A stretch of 64,000 nt of DNA. It comes from Galaxea fascicularis. Lineage: Eukaryota; Cnidaria; Anthozoa; Scleractinia; Euphylliidae. Of the stretch, positions 37,901 through 52,900 are shown piece by piece. The stretch covers positions 18,837,479 through 18,901,478 of the forward strand of contig OX419335.1 of NCBI GenBank assembly GCA_948470475.1, written 5' to 3'. Every line of letters begins with the position of its first letter. The stretch's first letter is position 1. The notes below the pieces were generated by a model. That model had not been told where the DNA came from and did not search any database. It was given only the letters and a program-made list of their open reading frames with translations. A program made the translations under genes and the position numbers.

Positions 37901-40900
37901 GTTACGCCTACAGATCCCGTAACAGGTCGCCTCGCTTTCAACGCAATGATTTCATCCTCACCAGCTTTAATTCGTGGAAGCACTGGCGCTGAACGAAAAG
38001 TACAAAAGGACTATTTAAAAGCCTTAAAAAAAAACTAAACTATCACTTTACAACCGAAACTGAAAAAAAAAAGAGGAGTCCATTTAAGATAAAATAGAAG
38101 GAGAAACCGGTCGAATGGATGGAGGGTTCGAGAAATGGAGAGATGGGGAAAAGGTCCTTCCTGGCACGGCGTTGAAATGAAAGTTCTCGACCATGTAAGG
38201 TAAACCAAACGCAGCTAGGGACGTTTCGATGATGATGATTATGATGATAAAGTCAACTTTCTTTTAATCCATAATTAAAATTAGAAGTAAAAACGTATTG
38301 TGAGGAAAATAAACAAGAATATCGGCTACGTCATTATCAATGGTATACTGGGTTCTGAAATTTAAAGAAAACGTGGGAAGCGTTGCTTCTTAAAGTCGTT
38401 ATATCTCCTTACCAACGACGTCAACATCTGTGCTTAGTGTTGCATTTCCTGCCATATTTTCTGCAAAACAAGAAACCTGACCGGCATCCTCTAGGCCGGT
38501 AATGGTCACAACCAAAGAGTTAACGGCGTCAGATTTGACACGTTTGCCATCTCTCAACCACGTGACTTGCGGTTTCGGTATACCATCTACCTTACACGTG
38601 ATATTGATACGAGTTTGTGTTAACACTGTCACGTCACTTCCTACGAAAACGTCGACTGAAGACTTGTTTGAAAGGGGAATATTGTCCACTTGTGGTGGAA
38701 GTATAATCGGCTTGCTTGGTTCTGCAAGAAACGAAATCTCTCAGTAAAGTAATTCCCGACAATGGCACATGGTTGTTTATTTCAACCGAATTTGAAAGCG
38801 AAAGCAAATATGACGTTCTACATAGAAATAGTATCCTGAACGCATATGTTTTTATTTTATTTATTCTTTTATTCCCATTGGGGCAACGCTCATTTCAGTG
38901 CATACTTACAAAAGACTAATTTAGGCTACACTACTCACAGCAGGGTACTTACTATACAATACATACCTCTTACTTACCGAGTTCGAGGTCCGTACTGTAA
39001 GTTACAGACCGAGTTTTTTCCCGTTCACTTATGGCCCCAACGCGAAGCGCGCGGGCCATAAATCAACGGGAAAAAACGAGGATCCGTAACTTACAGTACG
39101 GACAGAGAAAACGAGGTTAGTAAGATATTTATTTTATCTCTGAGGTTAATCGGGTGCACAGAAGGAAACTTTCAAATTTAGCGGGCCGAAAAGCAGAGTA
39201 CGGCCCGCAAAATAGACCAATCACAGCGCGCGTACTAACTGAGAGATATAATAAATCGGTATACGTGATACAATTGTGTATGCAACATTACCTACGATAC
39301 ACTTCAGCTACTTACAATACGTACAATACTATAAACCATGCGGGAGTACAGCCAGCCGAAGATTATGTTGTAAAGAAACAGAGTCAAAGAAACAATTGCA
39401 TGATTTGAAGACTTAAGTTTCAGCATGTAGGGGAGAAATAAAGTCTGCTAATTAGCCGGGAGGACTGAAGCTAGTACCCTTACATCGTTGACAAATCAGC
39501 ATTTCCAACAAGACTTGAACTTACATTCAACGCTCCAACCGTTATATTCTTACACAACTCAGAAAGAAAAGGACTGTATACTTAGACGTCTGCCGGGAGC
39601 AACATCATCATCCACGACTTACCAATAACTGTAACCTTCGACGACTCCTCATCAACCCCAACTTCACTCATGGCAGTGCAAACGTAATCTCCCGAGTCGA
39701 CTGTGGTGGCGTTCTTTATTGTTAACACTCCTCCCTTTACAGTCACCCTGCTGGCTGTTGATGACGTGTGAAGCAGCTCCTCTCCTTTGCTCCAGGCTAC
39801 CGTCGGGTTAGGGATCCCATCTGCTGAGCAGGTGACTGTAATTTGCGTGCCCGTGAGAACTGTAACGACACTTCCAATTGTGGCTCGCACCGGAAAACCG
39901 TCTAATAATGATTCGACGATGTCTTGCGAGGAGCTTATGGATGGCGACTGAGGATCTAAAGAAAACAAACTAACCATAATGTTGTCCGCAACGAAAAGGC
40001 TTTTAGCAATGATACGTAAAAGCAGGTGGCCTTTATATTCTTTCTATCTTTCTGGCTCCGCTAGCCCCCATGTTACTCCTAACTCGTTATCTGATGAAAT
40101 TGTAAAAAAAAAAAGACGAGAAAGAGTACAAATAAAGATCGTTGCTATTGTTGTTTGATATGGTATTGCCTTTGGAAACGATAACCTCCCGTTCTGTTAC
40201 AAAACACACACATAATCATCAAGAGGGCATCTTATCATGATGGCGGTCCATCTCACATCTCAACACTCTCCAATTTGACTTCAGTCGGTGGAGAGTGTCT
40301 TTCTTCGCGCCAAAAGTGACATAGCTCAGGACGTTTCATGGCTGCTACTGTGACTAACTTTGCTTTGAATCACACAACGTCAAATATTCTGATGTGACGT
40401 TCCACTCGTGTGCTCAAACTAACATGGCTCCATTTAAAGAAGCGCTTCTAAAACTATCGCCATCGATGAAAAGCAATTTACGTCTGCCAGCCCAGTGTTG
40501 TTATGACTGTAGCTTCCCTTATATAGTAATTATTTGAAAGCATGATTCTTAACAATGTTTCAGCCTTTAAACTAAGCGTACTTGCACTAAATACTTTCAG
40601 TGAGTCTGTGGTGGAAGATGTATATCTGGTCCTTCCAGGGAAAAGAAATATAGGACTAGTGTCACAATAACATACCAAGAACTTTAAGCGTTGTTGATGC
40701 CGAAGCAGTTCCAGCTACGTTTCGAACAGAGCAGACATACTGAGCGGAATCCGAAGGTTGTAAAGCCATCAATACAAGCGATCCATTAATGACTTCATTT
40801 CCTAAGTCCTGCCCCATCTCTTGATCTTCTTCATCCCGAACACTCCACTTCACTTCCGCTTCGGGGAAGGCGGAGTATTTGCAAGTTAACGTCACTTTTG

Positions 40901-43900
40901 TCCCTGACAGTGCCTCTATTGTACCTCCGACTGGTAGAACACGAGGCTCTCTGTTGTACCAGGATACGAGAGCGTCGGATGTTGTTATTATAGGAACAGT
41001 GGCCTCTAACAAAATCCAGGAAAAAATGGAATTATCTCCTTCAAGTTAACCAACTTTTAAAGCACAAAAACGTTTCCTTTGTTTAATTTTTAACAAAGTA
41101 TAGTTTTCCTATATAAGACTTAAGTCTACGTTGAATATCACAACTGTAATGCAGCGCATTGTCGAAGTATTTTACAGGATAAACTCTTGGTAACATCATC
41201 GAAAATTAGACCATCCAGCGGTCCAGAAATAATTTAAAGACCAGCCAAAGATTGCGTTACCTAACTCTACTTAATATTAATGCCAGGAGTTAAATATCTT
41301 CTCGTTGTGTGCGAGTCTCAACAGTAACAGAACAACAGTTGTACAAACGTTTTTTGAACCAATCAGTACCATCCTAGAGGCATTTAAAAGCCATAAATTT
41401 CAATGTGATCAAAACTAGGAGAAGGCCCATGATCAATGGCAAACGATGAAAATGTAGAAAAAGATGCAGGCATTGGGGTTTTGTTTTGATCTGATGTGTA
41501 AAAAGACAAATATTTGCTGTGAATGTGGGCACTGAATTAGATGTGTGGCACGTCAAAATGATTGGATAGGTCACGATATCCTGATTCATTTAAGATACGA
41601 AGCAACAACGTAGCAAAAAAAAAAAAAACCGATAAAAGAAGATAAACTACTACAACGCTACACGGAATTTCACTCCATCGACCTTTTCTCTCTGTTTTTT
41701 TTGTACGCGTCTATTTCTGAAGAACTTGTTTGGCGCTTACCTACAACTTCTATTACAGCCGCCTGAGCAACCTCGCCAACTCTGTTGACTGCACTACACA
41801 TGTACTTCCCAGAATCAGTGGTATCCACTTCACGAATTGTCAGCATTTGCCCTCCCTTGTTGACGTCGAATTTGTTGGCTGGTTGCATTTTACTACTGCT
41901 GTTCCAAAAGACAGAGGGCTCAGGAATTCCTGATGCAGAACAACGGATGCTGACAGTGGTCTTCTCAAGAACTTTAAGCGTGCTTCCCACGGTTACCGTG
42001 ATTGGCTGCCTGTCGTAAGACTCAACCGTGCTTGTCTCGCCTCTGATTGATGGACCTTCTGGCGCTGTCAAGAAGATGAAGGTAACAAACACATTTTGAA
42101 TGACAAAAGAAGATACATCCCGGGCGTCTCACTTACAGTCTTTCCCGTAAAACCGTGAACACGAGAAAATATTTCTGGAATGTTTATTGTTTCGCGACCA
42201 ATTAGAAGCAGCATGAAACCACAACCTAATTACCGTTACTGTTTGCGGTTTAGTTTTCTCACGCGTGATTGGCTTTTTACTTGAAACACAATAACATTCC
42301 ATAGATATTTCTAGTGTTTACGGTTTTACGGGAAAGACTGTAAAAGTCGATGTAACATTTTAGATAATAAGACCAGTTAGATAATTAGGACCAAAAACAG
42401 TGAAAGAGAAAAAAATATACTAAAGAGCAGTAATTTATTATTATATGCGATATAAATGCACTTGCTTGTACAGCGGAGAATTTCGTTTCCAGGCATACTG
42501 TGAAGTGAAATAATGAATTGCAATTGTTTAAAATCAGTTTTGAACTTAAGCTATCTTGGCAGAAAAAGGTCTCAGTATAAAACGGTGAAGTTACCAGAAA
42601 ATGTGTTCGGCAGTACTCTTTAGGACAGTATTGCTTCAGCCAATCACGTGAAATACAATTATTTTTCAAACTTATATCGCTGATTTGAAGGGATGACCCT
42701 ATCTTGTTCCCCCGGCCAACTTGGAGCGAACCCTGCGTAAAAATTACGAATTTTCCTAGATTAAATGAACACTGCTGAGAGGCTTGGGAAAAGACACAAA
42801 TGCAAAAGTGGAGGATGGTATCGGGATGTATATTAAAATAAAATGTTTAAGTCTCTAATTCCCTCTCCTAAATAAAAGTTGCTTTAGAGCATTGTGGAAA
42901 ACCACCCCAGACTGATTCTACACGTTTTCAACCATGTTTAAATAGATAGGGAGTAAAAAAGATAGGATATTGGGAACAAATTTGAGCGCTAGAGTGTGAT
43001 TGAACGCGTTAAGAATTCTCGAGATTTGCCTCGGTGTCCTAGATACCTCTGCGAATTTGGTCGCTCTTTTTTACGTACCCATGAATTTCAGGAAAGATTC
43101 CTCCTCGTCGGAACCTGCAGCGTTGGACGCGTTACACGTGTAGCTGCCAGTGTCCGACGATGTGGTGTCGGGCAATATCAGTGTGTTGTTTACAATCTGC
43201 AAGCTTCCGCCTTTGGTCACTGGAAACTCAGACTTCTTCCAGTCTATGACAGGAGCTGGATTGCCGGTAGCTGGACAGCGGATGTACACAGCAGTTCCTA
43301 CCAAAGTTTCTAGGTTATCTCCAATAACTAGATCGTGCCTCACTGATTCAAATTCCTTGATGTCCTTGTTTGAGGATAAGATCTTTGGCTCAACTGGAAC
43401 TAAAGTAAAACATCAGTGACTCTCCACAAAGCGCAGTATTCGAAATAAAAGTAAATGACCACTCGATAGTGATTATACTATTTTTTTTGCAAAGGCAACC
43501 AACTACATTTAGTTACCCTTTCAGTGTATAGGAGTTCAATGGATGAGAATTACATCCAAATGCCCACATTCATCAGCAATGATAATCAGTTGCCTTCCAA
43601 TCATTTGATCTTACTATTTGCTTATGCTAATTTTTAGTTTGTATCTTTTGTAATGTCGAGTTGAGTTAAAATTATTATTGTGATAAATTATCCTTGTATC
43701 TGCCAGCAGATATTACTCAGAAGATAATTGAATGCCGGAAAGACCCACCCACTTATCCATCCCGCAGATTGGATAGAAAGTTGAAACTAATAGTTCTGTA
43801 GGGGAAGTGTCAGTCCAAGAAAGTTTAAAACAAAGCGAAACAGCAATAAACTCAACTCTCATATGACGCCTAAATGCGCCTTGCTGGATCTTTGACATAA

Positions 43901-46900
43901 GGGTTATAAACTATTGCCATGATTCTCACTATGCGTACAACTTTGGGACTGTTTCCTTTGAACAAACACGCAGCTTGTCTGAGTATATCCATTGCTAAAC
44001 AATTTCATTACCATAAATTAGTTAACAATAAAACAGTAAGACAACACTTACTAATGAGAGACAAAATTGTAGTCTTGGATGCAGATCCATACGAGTTTCT
44101 AGCTATACAGGTATACGACCCAACATCCTCAGGTTTAACACCGATCATAGTAACTGCTCCATTTTCTGAATCAAAACCTCGGTTATCTTTCTCTTTGACA
44201 GAAGTGGCATTAAACAACCACGTGATCGTTGCATTAGGAAAGGCTGTGACTGGACAGAGGATCTTCAGACCCGTTCCGACGACAGTTGTTACGTTTCCTC
44301 CAATCACAATCGTTACTTCTTTTTCTCCGCTAACAGCTACAACATTTTCTTCTGGACTTGTGATTTGAGGTCGACGTCCATCTTATCAAAAACAAAACGA
44401 ACAAAAAAAAACAAAATTGTCAGAATTTTATACTTTTCTCTGATAACAGAAAGAATTAAATAACCAACAGCCCCTTCCCATCGGATCAAAGAGTTGGAAA
44501 TAGAGAATAAGGGGCGCGATGGTTGAAGGTAAGATGAAATGTCAAAACATGTTCGTCGTGGAAATCCAATTTAAAATGGACACATGAGTATAAAGACCTT
44601 ACAGCTGGGACTAAGTCGTAAAAAGAGCAAGGAACTATGTGATTAACAACCAATATTTCCTCGTCCTGCAACTGTTAAATATCCGTGATCGAGACAAAGG
44701 CGTGAATGAGTAATTTACCTAAAACGCTGATTTCTATATCCTGGACATCAGTTCCATCTACGTTGGAAGCGGTGCACTGGTACCGACCAGCGTCTGTCGT
44801 CAAAAGGGAGCGTATTACATATACCGACCCTTTAGCATCTAATACAGTGTCATCTTTACGCCATGTGATCTGGGGTGAGGGTACGCCAGTTGCATTACAT
44901 CTGACAGATAAAGAGTTACGAGTGACTGTCGTAACGCTGGATCCGACATCGACCGTGAACGAACCACTTTCAAAGAGCTTGAGAGATTTGGAAACTGCAG
45001 AGATCTTTGGCGAGACGGTTTCTGTAAAAAAGAATACAATTAAGAATTATGTAACAGTCTAAAGTTTTAATAAAGACTGAACTCAGAAGTATGGTATCCG
45101 GTCGCTTCGCGCCACCATTATTTCTTTACATGTCAGATTACTCCACGTTACAGTTCGATTGCTCCACGAGATCGATTTGTAAAGCTTTCGACAACAGAAC
45201 ATGATAGAATATAGCTAATTTGAGTCAACTTGAGCTGACTCAAAACACTACAACACAACGAAGTTTAGTTACTACCTGACCGATGAAAACAATAACCGGA
45301 CTTTTCAAGACCGGCCAGACGTACTGGCGGAAGCACACACTACTCCTTCGCTCATATCGCACCTTGTGTAGTTGATAAAACCGACTTCACTTGCCTGTTA
45401 CATTTACAGTGGAACGTGCAACATCTTCTCCAGCAAGGTTTAAGGCTTTGCACCGATACACGCCCGAATCCCCAGTCGTGACACTATTGATGAATAACAA
45501 AGAGCCATAAGCAATCACACGTCCATCCTGCCGGCTCCACGTGACACTTGGTACAGGGACTCCGCTCACAGGGCACTCGATCGATACTTTAGTACCGCTT
45601 AACACAGAAAGAGGCTGGCCAACCCTTATAGTGACAGGTTCACGACCATCAAGGGAGCGTACTGTTGTGCGGGAGACGTTGATGTGTGGTGCTTCTGGAA
45701 CTGCATAATACGTAGAAAAAGGAAACGTTAGAGACCCATCGATAGGAGAAAAATCGATCAATAAATCTGAGATTTCCCACGTTTACCAAGAGATCTTAGA
45801 CATTTCGACCCTTAATTAATTTAAAGACCATGGACCGCATTCCCGAATTCCTAGCTAAGATGTGTCTTAAGATACAACCTAATAGAAAAATTACGTTATA
45901 CTGATCTTTGGAGGCTTCTGGGGCTTAGGATGCTTTCGTGAATACTGCCACAAAACAGTATTTCTTTAAAAGAAAGAAAAGTTAATTTGCGTTCCCAATT
46001 AAATTGTACAAATAATAAAGCTATTTCCCCTAAGAGTCTAAACTCCAGAGTCTACAGTTTGTTTCCGCAACAAACACTGAAAACACTGTAACTATTTAAA
46101 AACGCTTACCTAGGTGTAAATTCTCAGTCTTCAGTCATAAAATACTACAAGTCCGATAAAACTAAAAAAAAGATGTGATCGGTATCTACTTTGTTCATTT
46201 TTAGTGAACATTAAAAAATCGGAATTTACTCCTACCAAGTACTGTGATGAGAGACGAAGCCCTGTCAGTCCCCAAAGCGTTACTTGCTTCACATGTGAAA
46301 GTGCCTCCTTTACGATGTGATATACTCAGTGTGAATAGTGTTCCTGTGCTCTCATCCACATTGAGCATCATGCCAGACTGCAGAGGGACACCCTCCCGGT
46401 ACCACTTTATGACAGGCTTCGGAAATCCAGTGGCTGGACAAAAGATTTCCATTCCTGAGCTGGCCAGAGCCGTCAGGTTACTCCCGATTGTTATTGAGAA
46501 AAAGTTAATACTCTGGTGTGCAACGCTTTCCTGTAAAGCGTCGATTTTAGGTGCTGAACCAACTAGATAAGAAATAAAAACAGTGACACTTAATACTGAC
46601 ATTGACTGGTTGGGTGGCGAAATAAAGAATTGTCGCAGACCTGTCATAAAAATGAAGTCAAATTTGTTCTTCGTCACGTCCTCTTCCAAACCAAGTCAAA
46701 GGCATTTTAAAGGGGCCTTGTCACTTTGAGTAACGATGACGACATCGGTCCGGTTTTGCCAACAATTCCCACCAAAGAAACCTATCGATGGATATGAATT
46801 TTATTTATGTTTTCCATTTTCTCAGCATTTCGTCAAGAATAATCGGTGACAATTCAAGAATTGTTGTTCGTTTTCGTTTAGGCGTTTCGTTTGGGCATTT

Positions 46901-49900
46901 CTTGGTGTTGGTTGAGGAATTTGGTCTGAAGCCTCTTAAACCGCACTTTAAACAGCAAAATCAGAGAAAAATGCTTGGTTTGCAAAGCGGTTTGTACATT
47001 TGATATTCCCTCCCAGTTTAATTTGAAACAAGAATTTTTCTTGCCAATCAAAATTCACATGGCATCGTGTGGGTCTTTATGGGTTTCCTTCTCGGCTCAA
47101 AATTGAAATTGTCATGGTTTAGTGATGTTGTGATTCAACGGCGAAAACAAAGATGTCTGCCTTTCGCTACTTTGGCTTTCAAAACAGAAAAAGGGTTAAC
47201 AAAACTGTCAAATCACCGCCTAAATACTTTGAGCACAACGATAATGATCAGTTGGAGTGTGGCAAAAAAGAAGTCGTACGTAATTTAAGTATGAATACTT
47301 ACCAAGTACGTTAAGTTGCGTCGTCGCATTTGCTTTCCCAGCGATGTTGCTTGCTAAACAACTGTAATTTCCGCTATCACTTCGAGCAGCAGTCTCTATG
47401 GTGTATATCTTTCCCCCTCTTTGCACCTCAGCGTCATCTTTTTCCCACGTGACCTGAGGATCTGGAACGCCCCTGACCTCGCAGACCAGACTAACTCTAT
47501 TGCCATCCAAAGTAGTTACCAGCCCTCCTAAGGGCACTGACAGGTCGTCAGGCTTTAACACCTCCACAGTTTGTTCATCAGTGGTTATTATGGGTGATTG
47601 AACAGCTACAGAGGAAACGTTTGTAAGTAAATTATTTGTCTGTTGTGATCGTTTATGACCAGTTACAGTGTATGGAGTCCCTGAAAATTTCCGTTGTTCC
47701 AGGTACTAGACTTGCAGACTTGGCCAAATAGAGCTATACAGGTGCGGAAAGATAGTGAACCTTAAACTCAGGCTTACGGCCATGTACGTGGGTATCCTAT
47801 CATCTACATGAAAAAGCTTGGAAACAAGAAGACTCGTAACAGATGATCTACCAACCGTAAGGTTCCACCCTTGGCAGCCATCGACAACTAAACTGATTAA
47901 CGATTTACTCTTTGTGAGGAAGCATGTTAAAAGTGGCATAGTTAACAACAACAACAACAACTTTTATTGACCCTTACACTTAAGAAAAATTAAGTTTACA
48001 TGAAATAAAAATTAAAGCTAACAGGGGTGTTGGCTTCCTAACATAACTAGAAAGTTAACAAGCCTGGGAAGCCAAATTTTATGGAATAAATTACAATATT
48101 AGGGTAGGAATAACACACACACAACACAATAATTACAAGCCATGGGGAGAAAGACAAATATAGGAATAACACTTACCTATGACTGTCAAGTTAGTAGAAG
48201 CCGAGTCTACCAATTCCAACAAAGGACTGGTAGCAGTGCACTTATATACACCAGAGTCTTCGATGTCTACCGCTTGGAGCCTCAGAGTTGATCCTTCCGT
48301 TTCAAGAGGTGAACCATCCTTGGTCCATTGTACTAAAGGAGGTGGAAAACCCTTGACTCGACAGGAGACTGACACATTGTTACCGCTGATTGTCAGAACT
48401 GTACTGCCAACCACAACCTCCAGTGACTTGGACTCAACTATTTTAACAACTTCAATCCCGGCGCGAATGATTTCTGGTGGAGCAGGGACTGAGGACACGA
48501 ACACAGAACGGTACAATCATCTTACCGGCAGTTCTGTTGCCACGACGCTTTCGTATTGATGTTATATTTTCTTCTAAATTTTACCCATTTCAGGCCGATC
48601 ATTGAATGTAAATAAACGCCGCCATTTTGATTGTTTACTAAGTTCCAGTTCTATGCTGCTTACTTTGGAGTAATCCTTTGCAGCTATAATCAAATAGCGG
48701 CGTTTATGCACGCCTTTTAAGCAATCAGAAGAAAAGAACGGATACAAAAAAGCCAAAGTACAGCCGAATCGAAGTTACAGTTAATTATCTTAATTATATT
48801 ACACAAACTCCGTTCGAAATATATGAGAAAACATAAGGTAGAATCCATTTACTGTGCTACGAACCACTCTTTAACGCATCTAGAATAAAAGAAAATAAAG
48901 CTCTACCCCCCTGGGTAAGAAAACAGTCACACATGACGTAATACCATAACTCCCTGTGATCGCATACAGACCGCTGACATCTGAGCCTGTAATCTTTTCC
49001 CTCGTGCTACGAACTACAAAAGGTAAGTGGTTTCTTTTAACACCCCTTTTTCATGCTTTTTGGCCGTATTACGGCTAACCTCGGCTCTTTTAGAGTCGTT
49101 TTCGTTTGTAGGGTAAGTAGTTGCTTCTCTTTCAGGAACTATTTTCTCTGGTTCATCCGCAATGTGCAAGAAACGTCATCGTTCACGCTCGAGATCTCGT
49201 TCGAGAACAAAGCATGGCCGCCGAAGCGAGCCGGAGCAGTCTCCTCCTCCAAGCCCTCATAAACGTCCGAGATCCTCAAATGAGGAACAGGATTCCTTAT
49301 CGGCTATCCTGAAGACTTTACAAGAAGTCCAGCAAGACCTAAAACACACAAACGATCGTGTGTCATCGATGGAAAAACATTGGCATCAAAACGCCCCAGT
49401 GTTCCCGCCAAATTCTAGCATGGAAACTGACTCACTCTCTGTGATGGTTCACTCGGACGAAGACCTTGTATCCGATGGTGAGGGCTTGGATACGGCTTTA
49501 AAGCCACCAGTACGGGCTAATGAGCCACCCATTCGGGCTAATGAGCCACCAACAGAGGTTTCTGAACCTCAAAGTGGGGCTAATAAACCCCCAGATGAAG
49601 CCGTGAAGCGGCCAAACGCGCCAAATTTGTCTGCTAATGGCGGTGATCTATATGATCCAGATTCTCAACATCCCTCATGGGAGCCAAAGGCGGATTTTAC
49701 CGCTTTTTTGGAAAAACACTTCCGTCGGAAGTTATCCTACGATCAAGTAAGCGACATACTTGATAGTTATGCACCAGTCAATGTAAATCCCCCCCCCCCC
49801 CCAACCCGGGAAAAGCGGGGACATTAGCGGGACAAAATCCAACGTGTGACATTCGAAACTGTCCCGGTATGCGGGGTCTTGGACGAAATTTTCTTCTTCG

Positions 49901-52900
49901 GTACCGAAAGCGGGGAAATGAATCTGCCGAAGGTTGGAATGAAGAACTATGTTGCGAAGAGACTGGGACCAAACCTAAAAGGGACTAAATATGGCGGAGA
50001 GAAATGTGAGTTAAACTTGTTTCTTCATAAATCTGTTTTATCCTTACATCTCGCTTGCCATCCTTCTCTTAATACATTGCTAAAAATATTTCTTGTGAAA
50101 GCTTATAATATCAATTAACTCAAAAGATGCATAAATCATTAAAGACACTGAATGTTACTTTGCTGTCTCATTTATTTTCTTATTAGTGATGTTTTTGACA
50201 ACACTCAAATAGACCTTCACTGGTAGGCGGGGACAAACAAGGACATTGGAACGAAAACATTACCCTGGGGGCGGGAACATTGGCTCACTTTCGCCAGTCC
50301 TTTTGTCCAATTCCCCGCCTATTCCCGGGTTGGGGGGGGGGGGGGCGGGGATTTACATTGACTGGTGCATTATTCAATTCCGTCTGTTGACTGCCTGTTC
50401 TCACCGACGTTGGACAACTCTGTTTTGAATCAAATCTCCCCATTAAAGTCTCGAAAGTATACACAAGAGCGTGACAAAGAACTGGCCTCTGTGCAGAGGT
50501 CGATTACAGATCCCCTTTGTTGCTTACATGATGCTTTATGTTCAGACCAAGATGTATCCAAAGATGACATAAATCAATTCTTGAGCAGTCTCTTTTTTTT
50601 TAGGCTCTGCAAAGTTCCAGTTTTCAGCCTTAAGGAGGAAAAAAATCCTCGAGGCCATAAATAAAGACAAGATTGGCCTGGCTGACCAGCCTCTCCCCAA
50701 TGCTAAGCGATTGCTTTTCGGGGACGACGTTCCAAGTATTGCATCAAAGCAAGCAGACCTTTCAAGGGGCCTCCCAAAGAACTTGGGTGTGGCCTCCCGG
50801 CCGGCTAAGCGCCCACGCTCAGGGTCAGCGCGGCCTCCTAACAAGGAGAAGCCCTTTGCTGGCTCCTACTCTAAGTACAACAACCGTTCAAAAAACGGGC
50901 GTTCCTTTCGTACCCCCAAACAGGAGGCAAAAGAATCGACTCATTCATAGACAACTGGAGGGAAATAACCTCAGACCCAGACATCCTCAGTATTGTTTTA
51001 GGTTACAAAATTCCGTGCGTTGCAAATCAGTTCAATTTACCATACCAGTTACAAGTCCCAACCAAGTAAATGCCGACCTCATAGATTCAGAGGTGGAGAA
51101 CCTCCTCACCAAGGGAGCTATTGCTTAAATTCCCCTCATAAGAGAAGGTTTCTTCAGTCGTTTGTTCCTAGTCCCCAAGAAGGGTGGAACTTTTCGACCC
51201 GTGATAGACTTGAGTTTTCTGAACAGGTTCGTGGAAAACTCTCACTTCCAGATGGAAAGCATCCATTGTTTAAAGTCTCTACTTCAAAAAGGCGATTATA
51301 TGACCACCCTGGATCTGAAGGACGCTTATTTGTCAGTCCCAGTCCACGAGGACTCTCAAAAGTTCCTTCAATTCCTTTGGCGAAACAAATGTTACGCCTT
51401 CCGAGGCCTCTGTTTTGGCTTAAATACTGCACCAAGGATCTTCATCAAACTTTTAAAACCCGTAGCAGCATTTCTTCGCAAACGGGGTTTTCGTATGATT
51501 CTCTATTTGGACGACTTTCTCATCTTGGGGTCAACTTACCAGGAGGCACAGAGTCACACAACTATGGCTGTATCCCTCCTGGAAAGCCTAGGCTTCACTG
51601 TCAATCTGGAAAAGTCATGTTTGATTCCGACCCAAATAATAACATTCCTGGGCTTTGTAATCGACTCCACTGTAGAAACACTAAGCCTCCCACAGGAGAA
51701 AGTTGTAAAGGTGAAATCCCTTTGCTGGAAGGCAAAGGTAACTCGAACTATGCCTGCTCGTCAAATAGCAAGTGTACTAGGCACTCTAGAGTCGTGTCGC
51801 CCAGCCATTTGGCAAGCTCCCCTTCATTTTCGATACTTGCAAATCAGAATGATCCAAGCTCTACATTCGAGCAACCAGAACTTCGACGTGATTATTACTC
51901 TGGATCACGACTCTTTGGAAGAACTTTATTGGTGGGTGTCCAACATCAACTCTGTGAACGGCAGCCCAATAGGACCTCCAGCTCCAACGTTTTTTATCAC
52001 AACCGACGCATCCAAGACAGGATGGGGCGCAGTCTACGAAAATCAACGCACAAACGGGCGTTGGTCAGACAGCGAACGCACCCAGCACATAAATGTATTG
52101 GAACTCAAGGTTGCCTTTCTGGCCCTAAAGTCCTTCCTAAAGAACCAATCCCACAAGGTGGTATGCCTGAGAATGGACAACACAACGGCGGTAGCCCATG
52201 TGAACAACAAAGGCGGTACCCACTCACCCTGCCTCTTAGCACTCACATTGGAACTCTGGCAATGGTGCCTGGAGAGGAACATCATTATATCAGCTCAGCA
52301 CGTACCTGGCAAGTTGAACACCATCGCCGACTCGGAATCGAGGGTGTTCAACGACAGCAGCGAGTGGAAGATAGACCCTCCAACGATTTCCCCCTTTCTC
52401 AAGGGGAGCGACATCGACCTGTTTGCTTCTCGCCTATCCACCCAGCTTCCCCAGTACGTCAGTTGGCGTCCGGACCCAGAGGCAGTTCACGCAGATGCGT
52501 TCACAATGGACTGGGCACCCTTCAAGGGTTACACCTTTCCACCTTTTAATCTGATCCCAGCTGTCCTCAACAAAGTGTCTCAGGACAAAGCGGACATCAT
52601 ATTAGTGGCACCCATCTGGCCGGCACAACCATGGTGGCCACTGCTACTGAGCCTCCTGATCGAGCATCCAGTCCTCCTGCCGAGCTCCAGTCACCTCCTG
52701 AGGGACCCACCAGACCCTCAGAGAATTCATCCAATGTTCCCCAGACTACACTTAGCCGTGTTTCATGTCTCCGGGACAGTACCAGGCAATGGGAATTCCA
52801 GACAATGTTACGGAGATTCTCCTTTCGGCATCCCGCCAATCTACCAGGAAAACATATCAATCAGCTTGGAGACGCTGGAGTGGCTGGTGTGTTAAGAGAA

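Noticed and set aside
51020..52549. 509-codon open frame overlapping the DIRS1 RT
   Set aside because: It is a shadow of the RT-RNase H frame; its peptide has no motifs and is rich in Ser/Arg/Pro as expected from an off-frame reading.
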